Assembly (NCBI GenBank): GCA_029204225.1
Contig: CM055112.1
Span: 2,272,346-2,336,345, forward strand
Origin: Diphasiastrum complanatum
Lineage: Eukaryota; Streptophyta; Lycopodiopsida; Lycopodiales; Lycopodiaceae
Length of the DNA stretch: 64,000 bases
Reading direction: 5' to 3'
In this document: positions 42,641 through 53,898 of the stretch, piece by piece
Layout of the letters: every line of letters starts with the position of its first letter
Numbering within the stretch: position 1 is the stretch's first letter
The notes under the pieces: generated by a model
Database searches by the model: none
Seen by the model: the letters and a program-made list of their open reading frames with translations, nothing else
What the model was told of the DNA's origin: nothing
Position numbers and translations under genes: made by a program

Positions 42641-43532
42641 TTGAATTTGAGAGAGGATAAAATCCTCTCAATTTTTGCACAAAATTTATCAGAATTTTTT
42701 GACATTGTTGATTACTCATATGATGACCTTGAAAGTGAGATAGATTATGATAAAGATGGCAATTGGAAATTTGGCAATGAGGCCTTGGAGGCCATGATTG
42801 AAAAATCTAAAGCCTATGAAAAAACTTTGCCTACAGAGGAAGAATTTTTGGAATTTCGAAAAAGATATCCCCCTAGGACTAGATATATCTCTTCCAGAAA
42901 TGTAGAGGCCATTGGAGGACATGACATCAGCAGAGCAAACATCGTTGATTACGATGATTATGATATGGTAAGTAGATATTATATTGGTATTGATATTGTT
43001 CAGTTTTCTTATTTCTTATTGATATTGATATTGTTCAGTTTTCTTATTGAGTGCTATGTATCATTCTAAATTTATTTTCTTTTCTCGTTTACATCATGCT
43101 ATTGAAATAGATGCCTTTGGTATGAGACATGGAGGCGTCCGAAGTGTATCAGCCGAGAGAAAAGATGTTTCTCTATCTCATTATTTGAAAAACTTTCAAA
43201 ATGATGAGATTTGTATATACCATTCATCTTATAATCCATATGCAACCACTGTCATTATGGCCATCAAATCATTATTTGTTTGTTAAGGAGGCCATAAGTA
43301 CGCAAGAGGAACATATAAAATAATTTTTGTGAAGAGAGATTTGGCTATTAAGATATTGGGTTATACTCCCAATGAGACTACAAAAAGATCATCTACAATG
43401 GCCCTTTATTCGGGTTACATTGATATGAGCAAGAGGAAAAATTTAGAATTTTTGGATCCATATGAAAGGAGATTATTCCTTCATGACAATACCATCCGTC
43501 TGAATCTTGAAGAGGATGATGATGATAATTAA
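42641..43532 (+). pseudogene. Unidentified acidic protein, broken
   Basis: Three frames appear to belong together. Frame 1, 42641-42968, is acidic: DYSYDDLESEIDYDKDGNW, then RKRYPPRTRYISSRNVEAIG. Frame 2 is about 43111-43286 (AFGMRHGGVRSVSAERKDVS). After one in-frame TAA, frame 3 in the same phase ends NLEFLDPYERRLFLHDNTIR and an Asp/Glu tail at 43532. A good intron (ATG|GTAAGT to AAATAG, 42969-43110) would join frames 1 and 2 but leaves the phase wrong. I do not recognise the family. It is convergent with the minus-strand gene at 43562-44640. Confidence 0.4.
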
Positions 43533-43561
43533 ATAATTTTCTATAATAGATTTTTGATATA

Positions 43562-44640
43562 TTACAAAGATCTCTCTTTTGTAATGAATTTGAATGCCTT
43601 TCGAAATATCGTAATACTTGGCGAGTTTTTAGCTTGATATCTAAATTGTGCTCTTCTGTAAAACCACTGAAAAAGTTGAACTAAATATTTATTTCTTGAA
43701 TTGTGTCCTCCATGATTTGTTGCTCTATGAAATGCTCCCCTTGCTTGCCAATGAGATTTTCCCATGCCTTGTGATGACCAGATACTTAAGCTCTCATATT
43801 CCTTTGCAAAATAAGTTGCATGATGAAGAAGGATGTGCTGCAAACAATAGTTTTGATTAGTTACATCAGTAGAAAAAAATATAATCCTGAATGAAAAAAG
43901 TACCAGATAATGATATAGATTAGCACCTTGTAATGAGTAACGTTGTCTTTTCCCCAACAATCATGTATGGATTTTACAAATGTGGTGTAATGATTTTGCA
44001 AAGTCCTCATATCTTCTGATGATAGGTTTTCTTTCCTGATAACACCTATGAGTTTGTCTGAGTTGGTCCACACTTGTCCCTTTTCAACTCGATTACTTCC
44101 TTCCAATGTTCGTGTGGCTTGAACAATTTCTCTCCAAATTTTGTATCTGACACTTGATTCTTTGCATGTGTGATTGGATAAGAATCTTCTTGAATAAAGA
44201 CCTCCAATTGATGGCTTATTAGGAACGTTTCCTTTTTTCTCGAAGAGTCTATCACTTTTTTCAATCGTGACATTTCCTTTATGTAGTCCTACATTTGACA
44301 GAACTATTTTCAACCTCCTAATTACTGCTTTAGCCACTGACTCTGGTTTATGAGTCCATGCTAGTAGAATATGCAGGTAAATTAGTTTTTCCAATAATAC
44401 GAACCTCAACATGCAATGTGCATATGTGAACATATTTTAATGGAATTGGCAGAACACTTTTCATATTTGGATCTTCAGCTTCTCATGTTGGGCCAGTGTT
44501 TGTTGATCGTCCCAAATTCATATTGTAGCAATCCTTCATGCAATAAAGACATGGATGCTTTGATGTTGTCCCATGAGAGACATAAAGACACCTGCGAATA
44601 AGAAGGAATCTGTTGAAACAATGCTACTGCTAGGTGATCC
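43562..44640 (-). pseudogene. Unidentified two-exon gene, transposon-like family, 5' truncated
   Basis: A clean 89 bp GT-AG intron (43838-43926, phase 0) joins exon frames on the minus strand. The joined reading runs ...HDCWGKDNVTHYK | HILLHHATYFAKEYES. The C-terminal exon includes LSIWSSQGMGKSHWQARGAF and HRATNHGGH, then a basic aromatic stretch (LFQWFYRRAQFRYQ), stop at 43562-43564. Upstream, in another frame near 44600-44430, are HPCLYCMKDC and LPIPLKYVHICTLHVEVRI. The series Cys pair, LHV, W...VTHY, QG..K.H, HGG recalls an uncharacterised family I associate with multicopy genes in invertebrate and some plant genomes. That link is from memory. Its 5' part is cut off by the gypsy element at 44634. 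Confidence 0.45.
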
Positions 44641-46233
44641 GGTGGAGTGATCTACCCGAGGAGGCCATAACTACAATGGATGTTGATATTCGCAACCATG
44701 AGGCGAATGTCATGTCAGTTCCAATGAAAGACAACAAGGACGAATCCACCAAAATGAAAAAAAAAGGGCAAAAAGAAGGTGTTGGATTCTTGAAGTCAAT
44801 CAAGATGGACTCAGATACAGCGTCATCCTCTACTCAGATGACAAAAAATCAAAAGATGACCAGTCGGGTTAAGATCAATATGCTGAAAGAGAGATCTCGA
44901 CGAGCTCTAGTTCATGAGATGCCTAAAACTTTCAAGAATTATACCTTGGACGACGTGGTAATTATGATGCCATAAGCCCAACGAGAACCTTATCAAAGAC
45001 AGGCACCAGCGGAACAAGTCTTCGAGGGACCTGCCCGAACACAACTGATGAACTTTGCGGATCCAGGTGAAGAAAAAAAGATAGTGCATGTGAGAGAGCA
45101 GTTAACACCCACACAGTTCAAGAGACTACGATCATTGTTGGTGGAGTATAAAGACTGTTTTGCCTAGAGTTATAGTGATCTGAAGGGCATTCCACCAACT
45201 GTAGTCCAACACACCATACCCTTGGTGGAGGGAGTAGTCCCCAAGGTGAGTCGTTACTATTGCTACAACCCCAACTACACAGAGCTGATCAAGCAGGAGT
45301 TGCAGAATTGTTAGATGCAGATTTCATTTATGAAAGCGAGCACACGGAATGAGTATCACCGATAGTTATAGTACCCAAGAAGAATGGCAAAATGCGAATC
45401 TATGTCAATATGAAGATGCTCAATGTAGTCACCAAAAAGGATCATTTTTCTTTACCATTTACGGAAAGTGTCCTCGACAGAGTAGCTAGTGCCGAAGCCT
45501 ACAGTTTTTTAGACGGCTTCAGCGGCTACAACCAGGTGAAGATAGCCCCCCAAGACCAACACAAGAAAGCATTCGCCACGGAATGGGGAACCTATGCCTA
45601 CAAGGTGATGCCATTCGGACTTTGCAATGCCGCAAGCACTTTCCAGCGAGTCATGCAGCGGCATTCAAAGAGTATTTGCAAAAATTTCTGGAAATTTTCT
45701 TGGACGATCTGTGCGTGCATGGACCAGACTCGGAACACTTGTCCGATTTTGAGAAAGTGCTACAAAAATATTGCAATTTTCATATCTCCTTGAATCTAGA
45801 GAAATGTCAACTTTGGGTTACACATGGCTTGATTCTCGGCCATATAGTGTCAAGACACGGGATCGCCACAGACCTATCAAAGATCAGGATCATTGTTGAT
45901 CTACCACCACCGGGGATGATCCTCGAAGTCTACATCTTCATGGGTCATGCTAACTATTATAGGATCTTCGTTCTAGATTTTGTGGAGTTAGCCCGACCAA
46001 TCTACAAACTCACAATGGATCTACATTGGAATGAGGAAGCCCTAAAGGCTTTCCAAAAGCTTAAAAATGCATTGGTTTCAGCACGAATCTTGCGCCCACC
46101 CAATTGGTCCATTGAGTTTTATGTGCATACGGACGCATCAAAGTATGCAGTTGGAGCAGTCTTAACCCAGCCAGGTGAACACAAAAAGGATTTTCCAATC
46201 CGATTTGCAAGCCGACAACTTAGTGATACATAA
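44634..46233 (+). pseudogene. Gypsy reverse transcriptase and start of RNase H
   Basis: A Lys-rich linker leads to EQLTPTQFKRLRSLLVEYKD then a stop at 45166. Next come VVQHTIPLVEG and, after more stops, MRIYVNMKMLNVVTKK, SFLDGFSGYNQVKIAPQ and YKVMPFGLCNAASTFQRVM. After a frame change, LEIFLDDLCVHG gives the catalytic Asp pair (45697-45711). RNase H starts FYVHTDASKYAVGAVLTQP and reaches a stop at 46231-46233 inside the SDT..NYSTTERE motif. RT motifs are present, but at least five lesions break the frame. Confidence 0.88.
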
Positions 46234-46671
46234 ATGAATTATTCAACCACAGAGCGGGAAGCACTGGCGATGATCTATGTGGTTAAGAAATTTCGACACT
46301 ACCTGATGGCCACACATTTTGCTTTTTATACGGACCATCAACCCTTGCTCTATCTCATTAACAAAACTTGCAACACCGGGAGAATCACCAGATGGCTACT
46401 TTTGTTGGAGTTTGATTTTCGGATAGTAGTCCGCAAGGGAAAACAACACTACGTGGCAGATCATGTGTCACGAATCAAGGGGAAGGAGGTTGCAACCCAA
46501 CCAGATGATGAGCTGGCCAATGCTGCCTTATTTTACGTGGACACAATACCAGAATGGGCTGCCAACATTGCTGAATATCTAATGCGGGGCCAACCAGACA
46601 AATCACTACCAAAGGCGGAGCAAAAATTGATCCTGAAGGCTAGACCTTATTAGCTGATTTTCGGCCAATTG
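46234..46671 (+). pseudogene. Gypsy RNase H, second part
   Basis: Starts right after the stop with NYSTTEREALAMIYVVKKF (catalytic Glu) and FYTDHQPLLYL (Asp). VRKGKQHYVADHVSRI, the usual end of gypsy RNase H, follows, and then a linker to a stop at 46651-46653. Confidence 0.88.
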
Positions 46672-47802
46672 TATTGAAAAGGACCAGATGGGATTCTTCG
46701 ACGGTGTATTCTTTCACATGAGACCACCCAAATCATTTCGCTTTCACATGAAGGCATGGGTGGAGGCCATTTTGCATCCGACATTACAGTTCACAAGGTT
46801 CTGCAATCAGGATGTTGGTGGCGAATGATTCATAAGGATATGGAGGAATACCTGAGAAAGTGGGATGTGTGCCAAAGGGCAAGGAGACCGACGAGATTGA
46901 ATTATGACCTACTGCACCTGGTCTTAGCCCAAGCACCATTCGAAAAGTGGGGATTGGATTACATCGGTCCAATTCACCCTACAACAAGGAGTACCCAGAC
47001 TCGATACATAATCATAGCCACGGACTATCTCACCAAGTGGGTTGAAGACAAGGCAGTAAGAGTAGTTGATGCTAGGACTACTACCAAGTTCCTTTATGAA
47101 AATATCATTGTGCACTTTGGATGCCCGGTGGAGCTAGTCAGCGATCGTGGAAGTCATTTCATCAATGAGACCATCAAGGTCCTATTGGAAGAATTCTTTG
47201 TGATCCATAGAAACAATATGCCTTATTATCCTCGCGGTAATGGGCAAGCAGAATTATCCAATAAGATCCCGTGTAGCGTGCTCACAAAAACAGTTGAAGC
47301 TAGCAGATCAGATTGGGAACATAAGTTGCATGCTGCTCTGTGGGCATTCAGGACAACATATAAGGGAAGCACTGATCAAACACCTTTCCAATTGGTATGT
47401 GGTCAGGATGTTGTAATGCCAGTAGACTTTTTAGTCCCCTAATTAAGGATTGCCACAACGCAACGCCTTAATGAATCCAAATCTCTACAACTTCGCCACG
47501 AAGCTCTGCATAAACTCTGTGAAACACGCTTACTAGTTGTGCATACACTGGCAACTGAAAAGAAAAGACGCAAAGCATGGCACAATTATAGGTTACAAAA
47601 GAAGGATCTTCATTCCGGAGATTTGAACCTCATGTATAAAACCAAGGCGATCAAGGAAAAATTAAAATTCACAGGCGAAGGTCCTTATCGGATCAAATAA
47701 ATTTTTAATCATGGAGCCGTGAATCTAGAGAAGCTAGATGGGACATCGTTCGACACACCCATCAATGGTAGCCGGTTGCGCAAGTACTGGCCACCGCAGT
47801 GA
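46672..47802 (+). pseudogene. Gypsy integrase
   Basis: The zinc domain reads HEGMGGGHFASD...WDVCQRA; the first Cys of the H2C2 pair is Trp. Core: EKWGLDYIGPIHP (first Asp), LVSDRGSHFINE (second Asp), NGQAELSNK (Glu). A stop follows FQLVCGQDVVMPVDFLVP at 47440-47442. The C-terminal part resumes with LRHEALHKLCETRLL and FTGEGPYRIK, one stop, then FNHGAVNLEKLDG and RLRKYWPPQ, TGA 47800-47802. Near-identical to the 19078-19203 tail. Confidence 0.88.
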
Positions 47803-48060
47803 GATAGATCCAGATTGGTGGTGGCATGTTACGAAAAGCTATTCTGCTAGGCCATCACAACTAGATCTAGGAAGATCAAGCCAAATCAAGCTAGAGATTC
47901 GGCCAGATCTGGCAAGATCGGAGAAATCCATCAGGATCCAAGAGGGATCCATATCTAGATGGGATCAAGAAGGAAGTAGATCATCGGATTATGCCGATAA
48001 GCCTCCCAATTTTGTGGATCAGAGACCTCGATCTCAGTAACAATGACAAATTAAGGGCAA

Positions 48061-49111
48061 AATTCAACCAAAAATGATGGATCTGGTACCAAATATCCAC
48101 CAGAACTTCCAGGGAATTACCAACAATCAGATCAAGCATGGATGAAGCCGATTACTAGTTTGCAAAAGTTAAAAATCGAAAAATCTCAATATCTCATCAA
48201 AAAAACACTCTAAAAGAGCACTTTTTTCATGATTTTTGGAGATTCCTTGAAAGATAGCTCTTGAAACTTGGGCAGTCACTAGATCTGACCCAAATGCATC
48301 TATAAAAATCTTTGTGAGAGTTTTTGATGGAGAAATCATCATTTTTGAGTGTGTGCGAGGGTTCCCAGAGGCTGAATCTTCAGAACCTTCGCAAGGGGCA
48401 TAAATGGAATCAGAGCATGGTTGGGATACAAATGTAGATGCCCAAAGGGCTCTCACCATATTCGCCAAGAAATATTTCAACTGACCTGATCCAATAGTCC
48501 GCGCGGCAGCCACTTACGCCCGGGACTTAGAGAGCATTTAATGGGGATTGAAACTAAATGGGACAATTTTCTCCCTCCCATATTCTTTGATCCTAGCATT
48601 GACAATTTGTTGTTTTTGAGTTCTAATTGAGAGGGCGAGTTCAAAGAGAGAAGTAACATCATTGTTTTTGGTCAAGATCGATTTGTGGGCTGCTGAAGTA
48701 TTGTCCACACGTGTGAAACCATACAACAACCTTCAAATTAACTTCCATAAGAGTCTTTGATCCAAAAAAGTGCATACTAGTCCAAAATTCAAGATTGTTA
48801 GTGCATTGTCTAGATCTAGGTTCAATCTATTGAATGCTAATGATCAAATAGTGATTTGAGTCATTGAAGTAATTCATTTTGAAGCATTGGATCAGATCTT
48901 TAAGGCTGATTTGTTCAGATCGTAAGTGTGTGTGGAATATCAAACCAATTTGAACTAGAATCAATTTCTTTGTGAAGTGAATTGTTAGGATATTTGTAAT
49001 TGATCTATTATACCATCATCCAAGTTGAACTAGAATTGATTGGGCCGAGATTAGAAGCATCTTGAAAGCTAGAAATCTATCTTAGATCACACCTTATCAA
49101 GAGAACTTTGA
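48061..49111 (+). other. Boundary region and leader of the next copia element
   Basis: Homology to the 19.5 kb gypsy 3' region ends near 48105. The rest is AT-rich, has CACACGTGTG at 48706-48715 as in the copia LTR at 3821, and leads into a copia gag at 49112. A copia LTR end is likely within 48.5-48.9 kb but I could not fix it. Confidence 0.35.
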
Positions 49112-49960
49112 GTGTCTCATAGGCTTTCATTCAAAATGACATCCATGGGTGGATATATATTAGAATCTAGTGAGAAACTAACTTTCACAAACTATTCCAT
49201 TTGGAAAGTAAGAATGGAATCACTACTAGTGGTTCATGATCTCTTTGATATTGTCTTAGAAGTTGAGGAAGAGCCTCAAGCTCCCCAAGAACAACTAAAA
49301 TACAAGAAGAGAGTTAGATTAGCCCTACATTGCTTGAAGTTAAATGTAAGCAATGACCTCTTGAAGGAGGTGGCTTCTTGTACCACATCAAAAGAGGCTT
49401 GGGATTCACTAAAGAATATTTATGAATCCAATAACACTTCAAGAGTGCTTATGCTAAGAAACTTGATCTTGCAAAGCATGAGGGGAAGTGGAGAAAATGG
49501 ACAAGAGTATGTCCTAAGGATAAAATTCTTGAACAAAGAATTGGGATCTATAGGAGAGAAGATTCAAGATAATGAACTAGTACAAGTAATCTTGAATGGA
49601 TTAGGAGATAAGTTCTCTAATCTAGTTCAATATTTTGCCATTCAAGACCAACTTCCATCAATTGAAAAATTGCATAATGTTCTTGTGGCCGAGGAGAGTA
49701 GGATTCTACACCTCAAAACAAGAATGGGGTCCTTATCACTACATAATGGTGATGAGAAAGCAAACTTCACATCTAAAGGCAAGAAGAAGTCTCATCCTTT
49801 CAAGAAGATCCAAGACAAGGAGGCCGAGGCAAAGGATGGAGCATCTACCTCCAAAGGGAAGCAAAAGAACAAAGCAAAGTTGAAGTGTTTCTTTTGTGGG
49901 AAGAAATGACACTTTGCTTCCGAATGCTATAAGAAGAAGAATGCACAAGGGAATGAAGAT
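49112..49960 (+). pseudogene. Copia gag with stop in the zinc knuckle
   Basis: Frame from 49112 (an in-frame ATG at 49136 starts MTSMGGYILESSEKL and is the likely start). UBN2-type gag with NYSIWKVRMESLL and AWDSLKNIYESNNTSRVLML. The knuckle CFFCGKK*HFASEC is interrupted by TGA at 49907-49909 at the position of the conserved Gly; a single G-to-T change explains it. The Cys and His ligands are otherwise present. Confidence 0.85.
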
Positions 49961-50039
49961 CAAGGCAATCTTGCACAAGGGGAGGAGGAAGAGGATGGAT
50001 TCAACACATCCTTGATGGTAGCACCTACACCAACATTAA

Positions 50040-50890
50040 GCCAAGAATCATGGTGGATTGATAGTGGGGCTAGTTCCCACATGTCATTCAACAAGCATTA
50101 TTTCTCTTATCTACTTTCTTGCAATGATTCTAAGAAATCAATCTACACAGCTAGTGATTAAGAATGCAAGATAGATGGCATAGGATCTATTTCATTATGC
50201 TTAGGATCATCTAAAAGGATAGATCTTGATAATGTTTTGTATGTTCCATCCATTACAAAAAACTTGCTTAGTGTCGGTCAATTAATGGACAATGGACTAG
50301 ATGTAGATTTCAAGAATGGAGTGTGTTCCATCTTGAAAAATAATAAGTGCATAGCTAGTGGCATTAAGCAAGGAAGGCTTTTCAAGTTGGATGCTAATGT
50401 GGTATTGAAAGTGTGAATATGGTTAGGGAGGAGTTGACTCAAGTGGAGCTTTGGCACAAAAGATTGGGCCATCCTTATCTTCAATCAATGGAATCCATGG
50501 CATCAAAGAAGCTAGCTCCCGGCCTACCAAAAGCCTTCAAGAAGTGTGGCAAAGTGTAGGCACGTGGCCTTGCAAAGTCACACAAGACTTTCTACAAGGA
50601 ATCTTAACAAGATCTACCTCACCTTTAGATCTTACCCATTCGGATGTACATACTTTTTCTCATAAAAGTAATGGAGGAGCTTTAATGTATGTGACTTTTA
50701 TTGGTGATTGTACTAGATACACTTGGATTGAATTATTGCCTAAGAAAAGCCTTGTATATGAAGCTTTTGTAAATTTTACGTCTCTAGTGAAAAAGCAACT
50801 TAGTTCTTGCATTAAAGTTCTAAGATGTGATAATGGAAGAGAGTATATCTCCAACAAGATGAGAGACTTGGGAGATCAATGGCATTAAGA
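50040..50890 (+). pseudogene. Copia protease and integrase, frameshifted
   Basis: SWWIDSGASSHMSF at about 50046 is the protease site. A stop follows at 50159 (ASD*ECK), then VLYVPSITKNLLSVGQL. GAG-pre-integrase is ELWHKRLGHPYLQSM, after which the frame changes. Integrase core: LTHSDVHTFSHKS (first Asp) and VLRCDNGREYIS (second Asp). The frame ends at 50886-50888. Confidence 0.85.
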
Positions 50891-52132
50891 GAGAACTCAC
50901 TTGTCCTTACACCCCCAACAAAATGGGGTGGTGGCCGAGAGGGAAAATAGGAGTCTTTGTGAATGTGCAAAGTCTTTAAGACTTGATGCATCTCTACCCA
51001 TTACTTTTTGGGGGGAGGCCATAACTTGTGCTAATTACTTATATAATAGGCTTCCTAGTAGTGCTATTGGTGGGATCTCACCATTTCAGCTTTGTTTGGC
51101 AATAAGCCCAATGTAAAAGATTTTAAAGTGTTTGAATGTATATGTTATGTCCACATTCCTTTGGAAACAAGAAGGAAAGAAGATGCAACTTCCTTCAAAG
51201 GAATATTTGTAGGCCTTAGTGAAAATAGCAAAGGATATAGGATATTTGATCCTATTTCAAAGAAAGTAAAAGTTTGCAAGGATGTCTTGTTTGATGAATC
51301 TCAAAGTTACAAGTTGTCTCCAAATTCATCTAATCTCTTAGGTGATGAAGATCTTGCAACACCCGAGGAGGAGCCTCTTGAAAATGATCTTATAAATCAA
51401 AATCAATCGCCAAAGGAGCCGAGAAGATCCACAAGGAGCAAGGTCGAGCCTTCAAGGCTCACATACTTTGAGAAAGGAAAGCAAAGGGAAGACACATCTC
51501 CTTCTACCTCTTACTCTTTTCTAACCACAATGCTTGAAGAGCCATCATGTTATGAAGATGCAAGTAGATCACAAGTTTGGAGAGATGCAATGCAAGTAGA
51601 GTTTGATGCTTTGATAGATAATCAAACTTGGAATCTTGTACACCTTCCATATGGGAAGAAGCCACTTGCATGTAAGTGGATCTATAGATTAAAGTACAAT
51701 CAAGATGGATCTATAAGTAAGTACAAAGCTAGATTGGTTGCTAAGGGGTTTCTTCAAACTAAAGGCATAGATTATGGAGAAACATTTGCTCTTGTAGCAA
51801 AACTTGTAACCATTAGATTGATCATTTGTATTGCTACTTTATTCAAGTGGACTCTCTATCAAATGGATGTGACAAATGCATTTTTGAATGGCTACTTGGA
51901 GGAGGAAATATACATGTTGCAACTCGAGGGCTTCATCAAGGATGGTGAGGAGGACAAGGTTTGCCACTTAAGGAAGAGCCTATATGGCTTGAAGCAAGCA
52001 CCTAGAGCTTGGTACTATAGGTTGCATGATTTTATCTACTCTCTTGGCTTTGTGGTTAGCTCTTATGACCCTTCTTTGTACATCAAATGTAATGATGGAA
52101 AGACAAATATTGATTGTACTATCAATCATTAA
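50891..52132 (+). pseudogene. Copia integrase end and N-terminal half of RT
   Basis: HPQQNGVVAERENRSLCE has the integrase Glu. After a frame change at about 51095 an open frame of 346 codons covers GIFVGLSENSKGYRIF, the linker EPSRLTYFEKGKQ and RT: DNQTWNLVHLPYGKKPLACK, SKYKARLVAKGFLQTKGIDY, YQMDVTNAFLNGYLEEEIYM and KSLYGLKQAPRAWYYRLHDF. It stops at 52130-52132 after DPSLYIKCNDG, just before the YVDD motif, so RT lacks its catalytic pair. Confidence 0.9.
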
Positions 52133-52174
52133 GAGTTATTGATTGCTTAATCCAAAGATCTATCAAGTTCTAGA

Positions 52175-52933
52175 TGTTAGATCTTGATCTAGATGCTTTA
52201 CACTATGATTTAAGCAAGAGCAATGGATCAAATGATCAAAAAACATGGATGAGCGGCCTCACACGTGTGGAGGACAGTACCTGTATGGCCTGTTTACAGA
52301 GAGTAAAGTACATTAACATTCAAATGCATTTCATTCATCAAAACTCAAGACAAATGTGGAAATCTCAACAAAACTAGAATTTGCCAATGTCACATCAACT
52401 TGTTATTGATTTGGTTGATCTCTTTATAGATCAAGTACATCCATGAGTTGTGTACTGTCCAGTAGGTCTTCACACGTGTGAAGAGTGCCTAGTCATTCAG
52501 ATCCACCAATGGGATTCATATGTGCTCATTTTTCAAAGTGACTATTCTCTTTGGCTAGAAAACAAAAAAGCTAGTCTTCCACATTTATAAGAATATTCTC
52601 TATAAAATAGAATCTAATGGAATCTTCCTATCTTATCTTCTAAAAGCTTATCCACACATGTGAATGGTATCTTGACATGTGTGAGTAATGACTCATTCAC
52701 ATGGAAGTCCAATCTATTTACAAAAACTTTGACCAATTTGACCATTTTCAAGATTCTACTCAAAGGTCAATTTCACACTAGTGTAGATCAAGCTAAAACC
52801 AATCTAACTTAATAAAAATAACTTATCTACATTCTTTCACACGTGGGAACAGACTACACACGTGTGAGATCCTATCAAGCTCAAATAACTTGAGATCTAC
52901 AAGATACAACAAGTTGGAAGTGATATTTTAACA
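52175..52933 (-). repeat. LTR of a minus-strand copia element
   Basis: On the minus strand TGTTAAAATATC starts directly after a polypurine tract (52947-52934, GAAGTGAGGAGGAG). The far end is set at 52175, where + TGTTAG gives matching TGTTA/TAACA ends; this edge is tentative. It holds CACACGTGTG at 52260-52269, 52471-52480 and 52857-52866. Confidence 0.5.
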
Positions 52934-52984
52934 CTCCTCCTCACTTCTAACTTGGCAAGTCTATAAACACATATCTACAACTCC

Positions 52985-53092
52985 AAGAGAAATTCTTAAC
53001 TTGAAAAATGAATCTTTAACCAAAGGTTTGGTTAAGATATCAACTATGCACTCGGATGAAGGCACATGATGAAGATGAGTCTGAAAATGGAC
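52985..53092 (-). pseudogene. Copia RNase H tail on the minus strand
   Basis: Reads HVPSSECIVDILTKPLVKDS then FKLRISLGVVDMC and a stop, the typical copia pol ending, followed by polypurine tract and LTR. Coding upstream of 53092 is not copia but a gypsy fragment. Confidence 0.75.
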
Positions 53093-53099
53093 AGATATG

Positions 53100-53474
53100 A
53101 GTCTCAAAATACGGTTGGCCACTAATAGCCCAGCTCAGAGAACTTTTTGGACTGTAAGTTACCTTGCAAAATGTCCTCCGCATGCAGAGTCATGACATTC
53201 TTCTAAATAAAATCTATTTTCCCTAGGTAACGCATCATCTATAAATTCCTTCTATTCCTCGTCTGCAGAGGACCCCTCCTATCAAGAGAAATTTCAAGGC
53301 TTGTAATCGCAATTTTTTTTTCTCCCATGGATTCATGCAGTCAAGCATTTCCAAGGTTGAGAGAAAGGTCACCAGATGGGTATACCAATCTGGTATTAGG
53401 GTCATGTCTACTTTCATCAGATTCCTGAACTGATCATTCTCTCGATCACTATCCTTAGTCTTAATATCCCCCAA
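53100..53474 (-). pseudogene. Gypsy RNase H-integrase linker and zinc domain, minus strand
   Basis: Reads DWYTHLVTFLSTLEM ... WEKKKLRLQALKFLLIGGVL and CRRGIEGIYR, the linker before gypsy integrase. A frame-broken H2C2 region follows with CHDSACGGHFAR and TVQKVL. It passes into copia sequence near 53090. Confidence 0.65.
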
Positions 53475-53867
53475 TTTGCAAATATAGTCATTTAGACCAT
53501 GGAGGCACGGTGGCTGCTTTCAAGATTATAGTCGAATTCCTGATGTGTGATAATTAGCACACACTCAGATTAGCAAGCACAGTACGTGTGAATACACTTA
53601 GTGACCTCATTGAACGGTGTACGATCCACTCATAACAAGCACATTACGTAAAGCATTATAACTAGAATTAGCTTCCAATATTGGGCATGTATAAGAAATT
53701 GGTAAACAATTGTGATCATTTCTTACATGACTATTTCTGAAACATGAATTCATTACTCAACCCTAGTTAGCTCATTCCACAACACGCACACACTCCCAAG
53801 AGCTCGGATCCAACGTCTTGCGAGATAGGTTCCGATGTACGAAGTCTGCAAAAGGGTTGAAGTAGCG

Positions 53868-53898
<31 letters not shown>

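Larger units (their letters stand above)
44634..48060 (+). mobile_element. Gypsy (Tat/Ogre-like) pol and 3' untranslated region, decayed
   Basis: Contains the pre-RT region, RT, RNase H, integrase and 3' untranslated sequence in gypsy order, with multiple stops. The gag and protease side is missing and no LTR was defined. Its integrase end and 3' region match 19078-19520, so the two are copies of one family. Confidence 0.85.
49112..52132 (+). mobile_element. Ty1/copia gag-pol, truncated in RT
   Basis: Same lineage as the element at 1-4466: near-parallel gag start (YSIWKVRMESLL), WWIDSGASSHMS, and the same Arg/Ser linker PSRLTYFEKGKQ. Unlike that element it retains a real RT start. Pol stops before YVDD and RNase H; a minus-strand copia LTR begins about 40 bp later. 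Confidence 0.88.

Noticed and set aside
42969-43110. Intron joining the unidentified + strand ORFs
   Set aside because: Splice sites look good (GTAAGT, polypyrimidine AAATAG) but the join gives an immediate stop, so it is not used in the call.
48169-48513. 114-codon minus-strand ORF
   Set aside because: No recognisable motif; lies in a retroelement boundary region and has no partner copy to support it.
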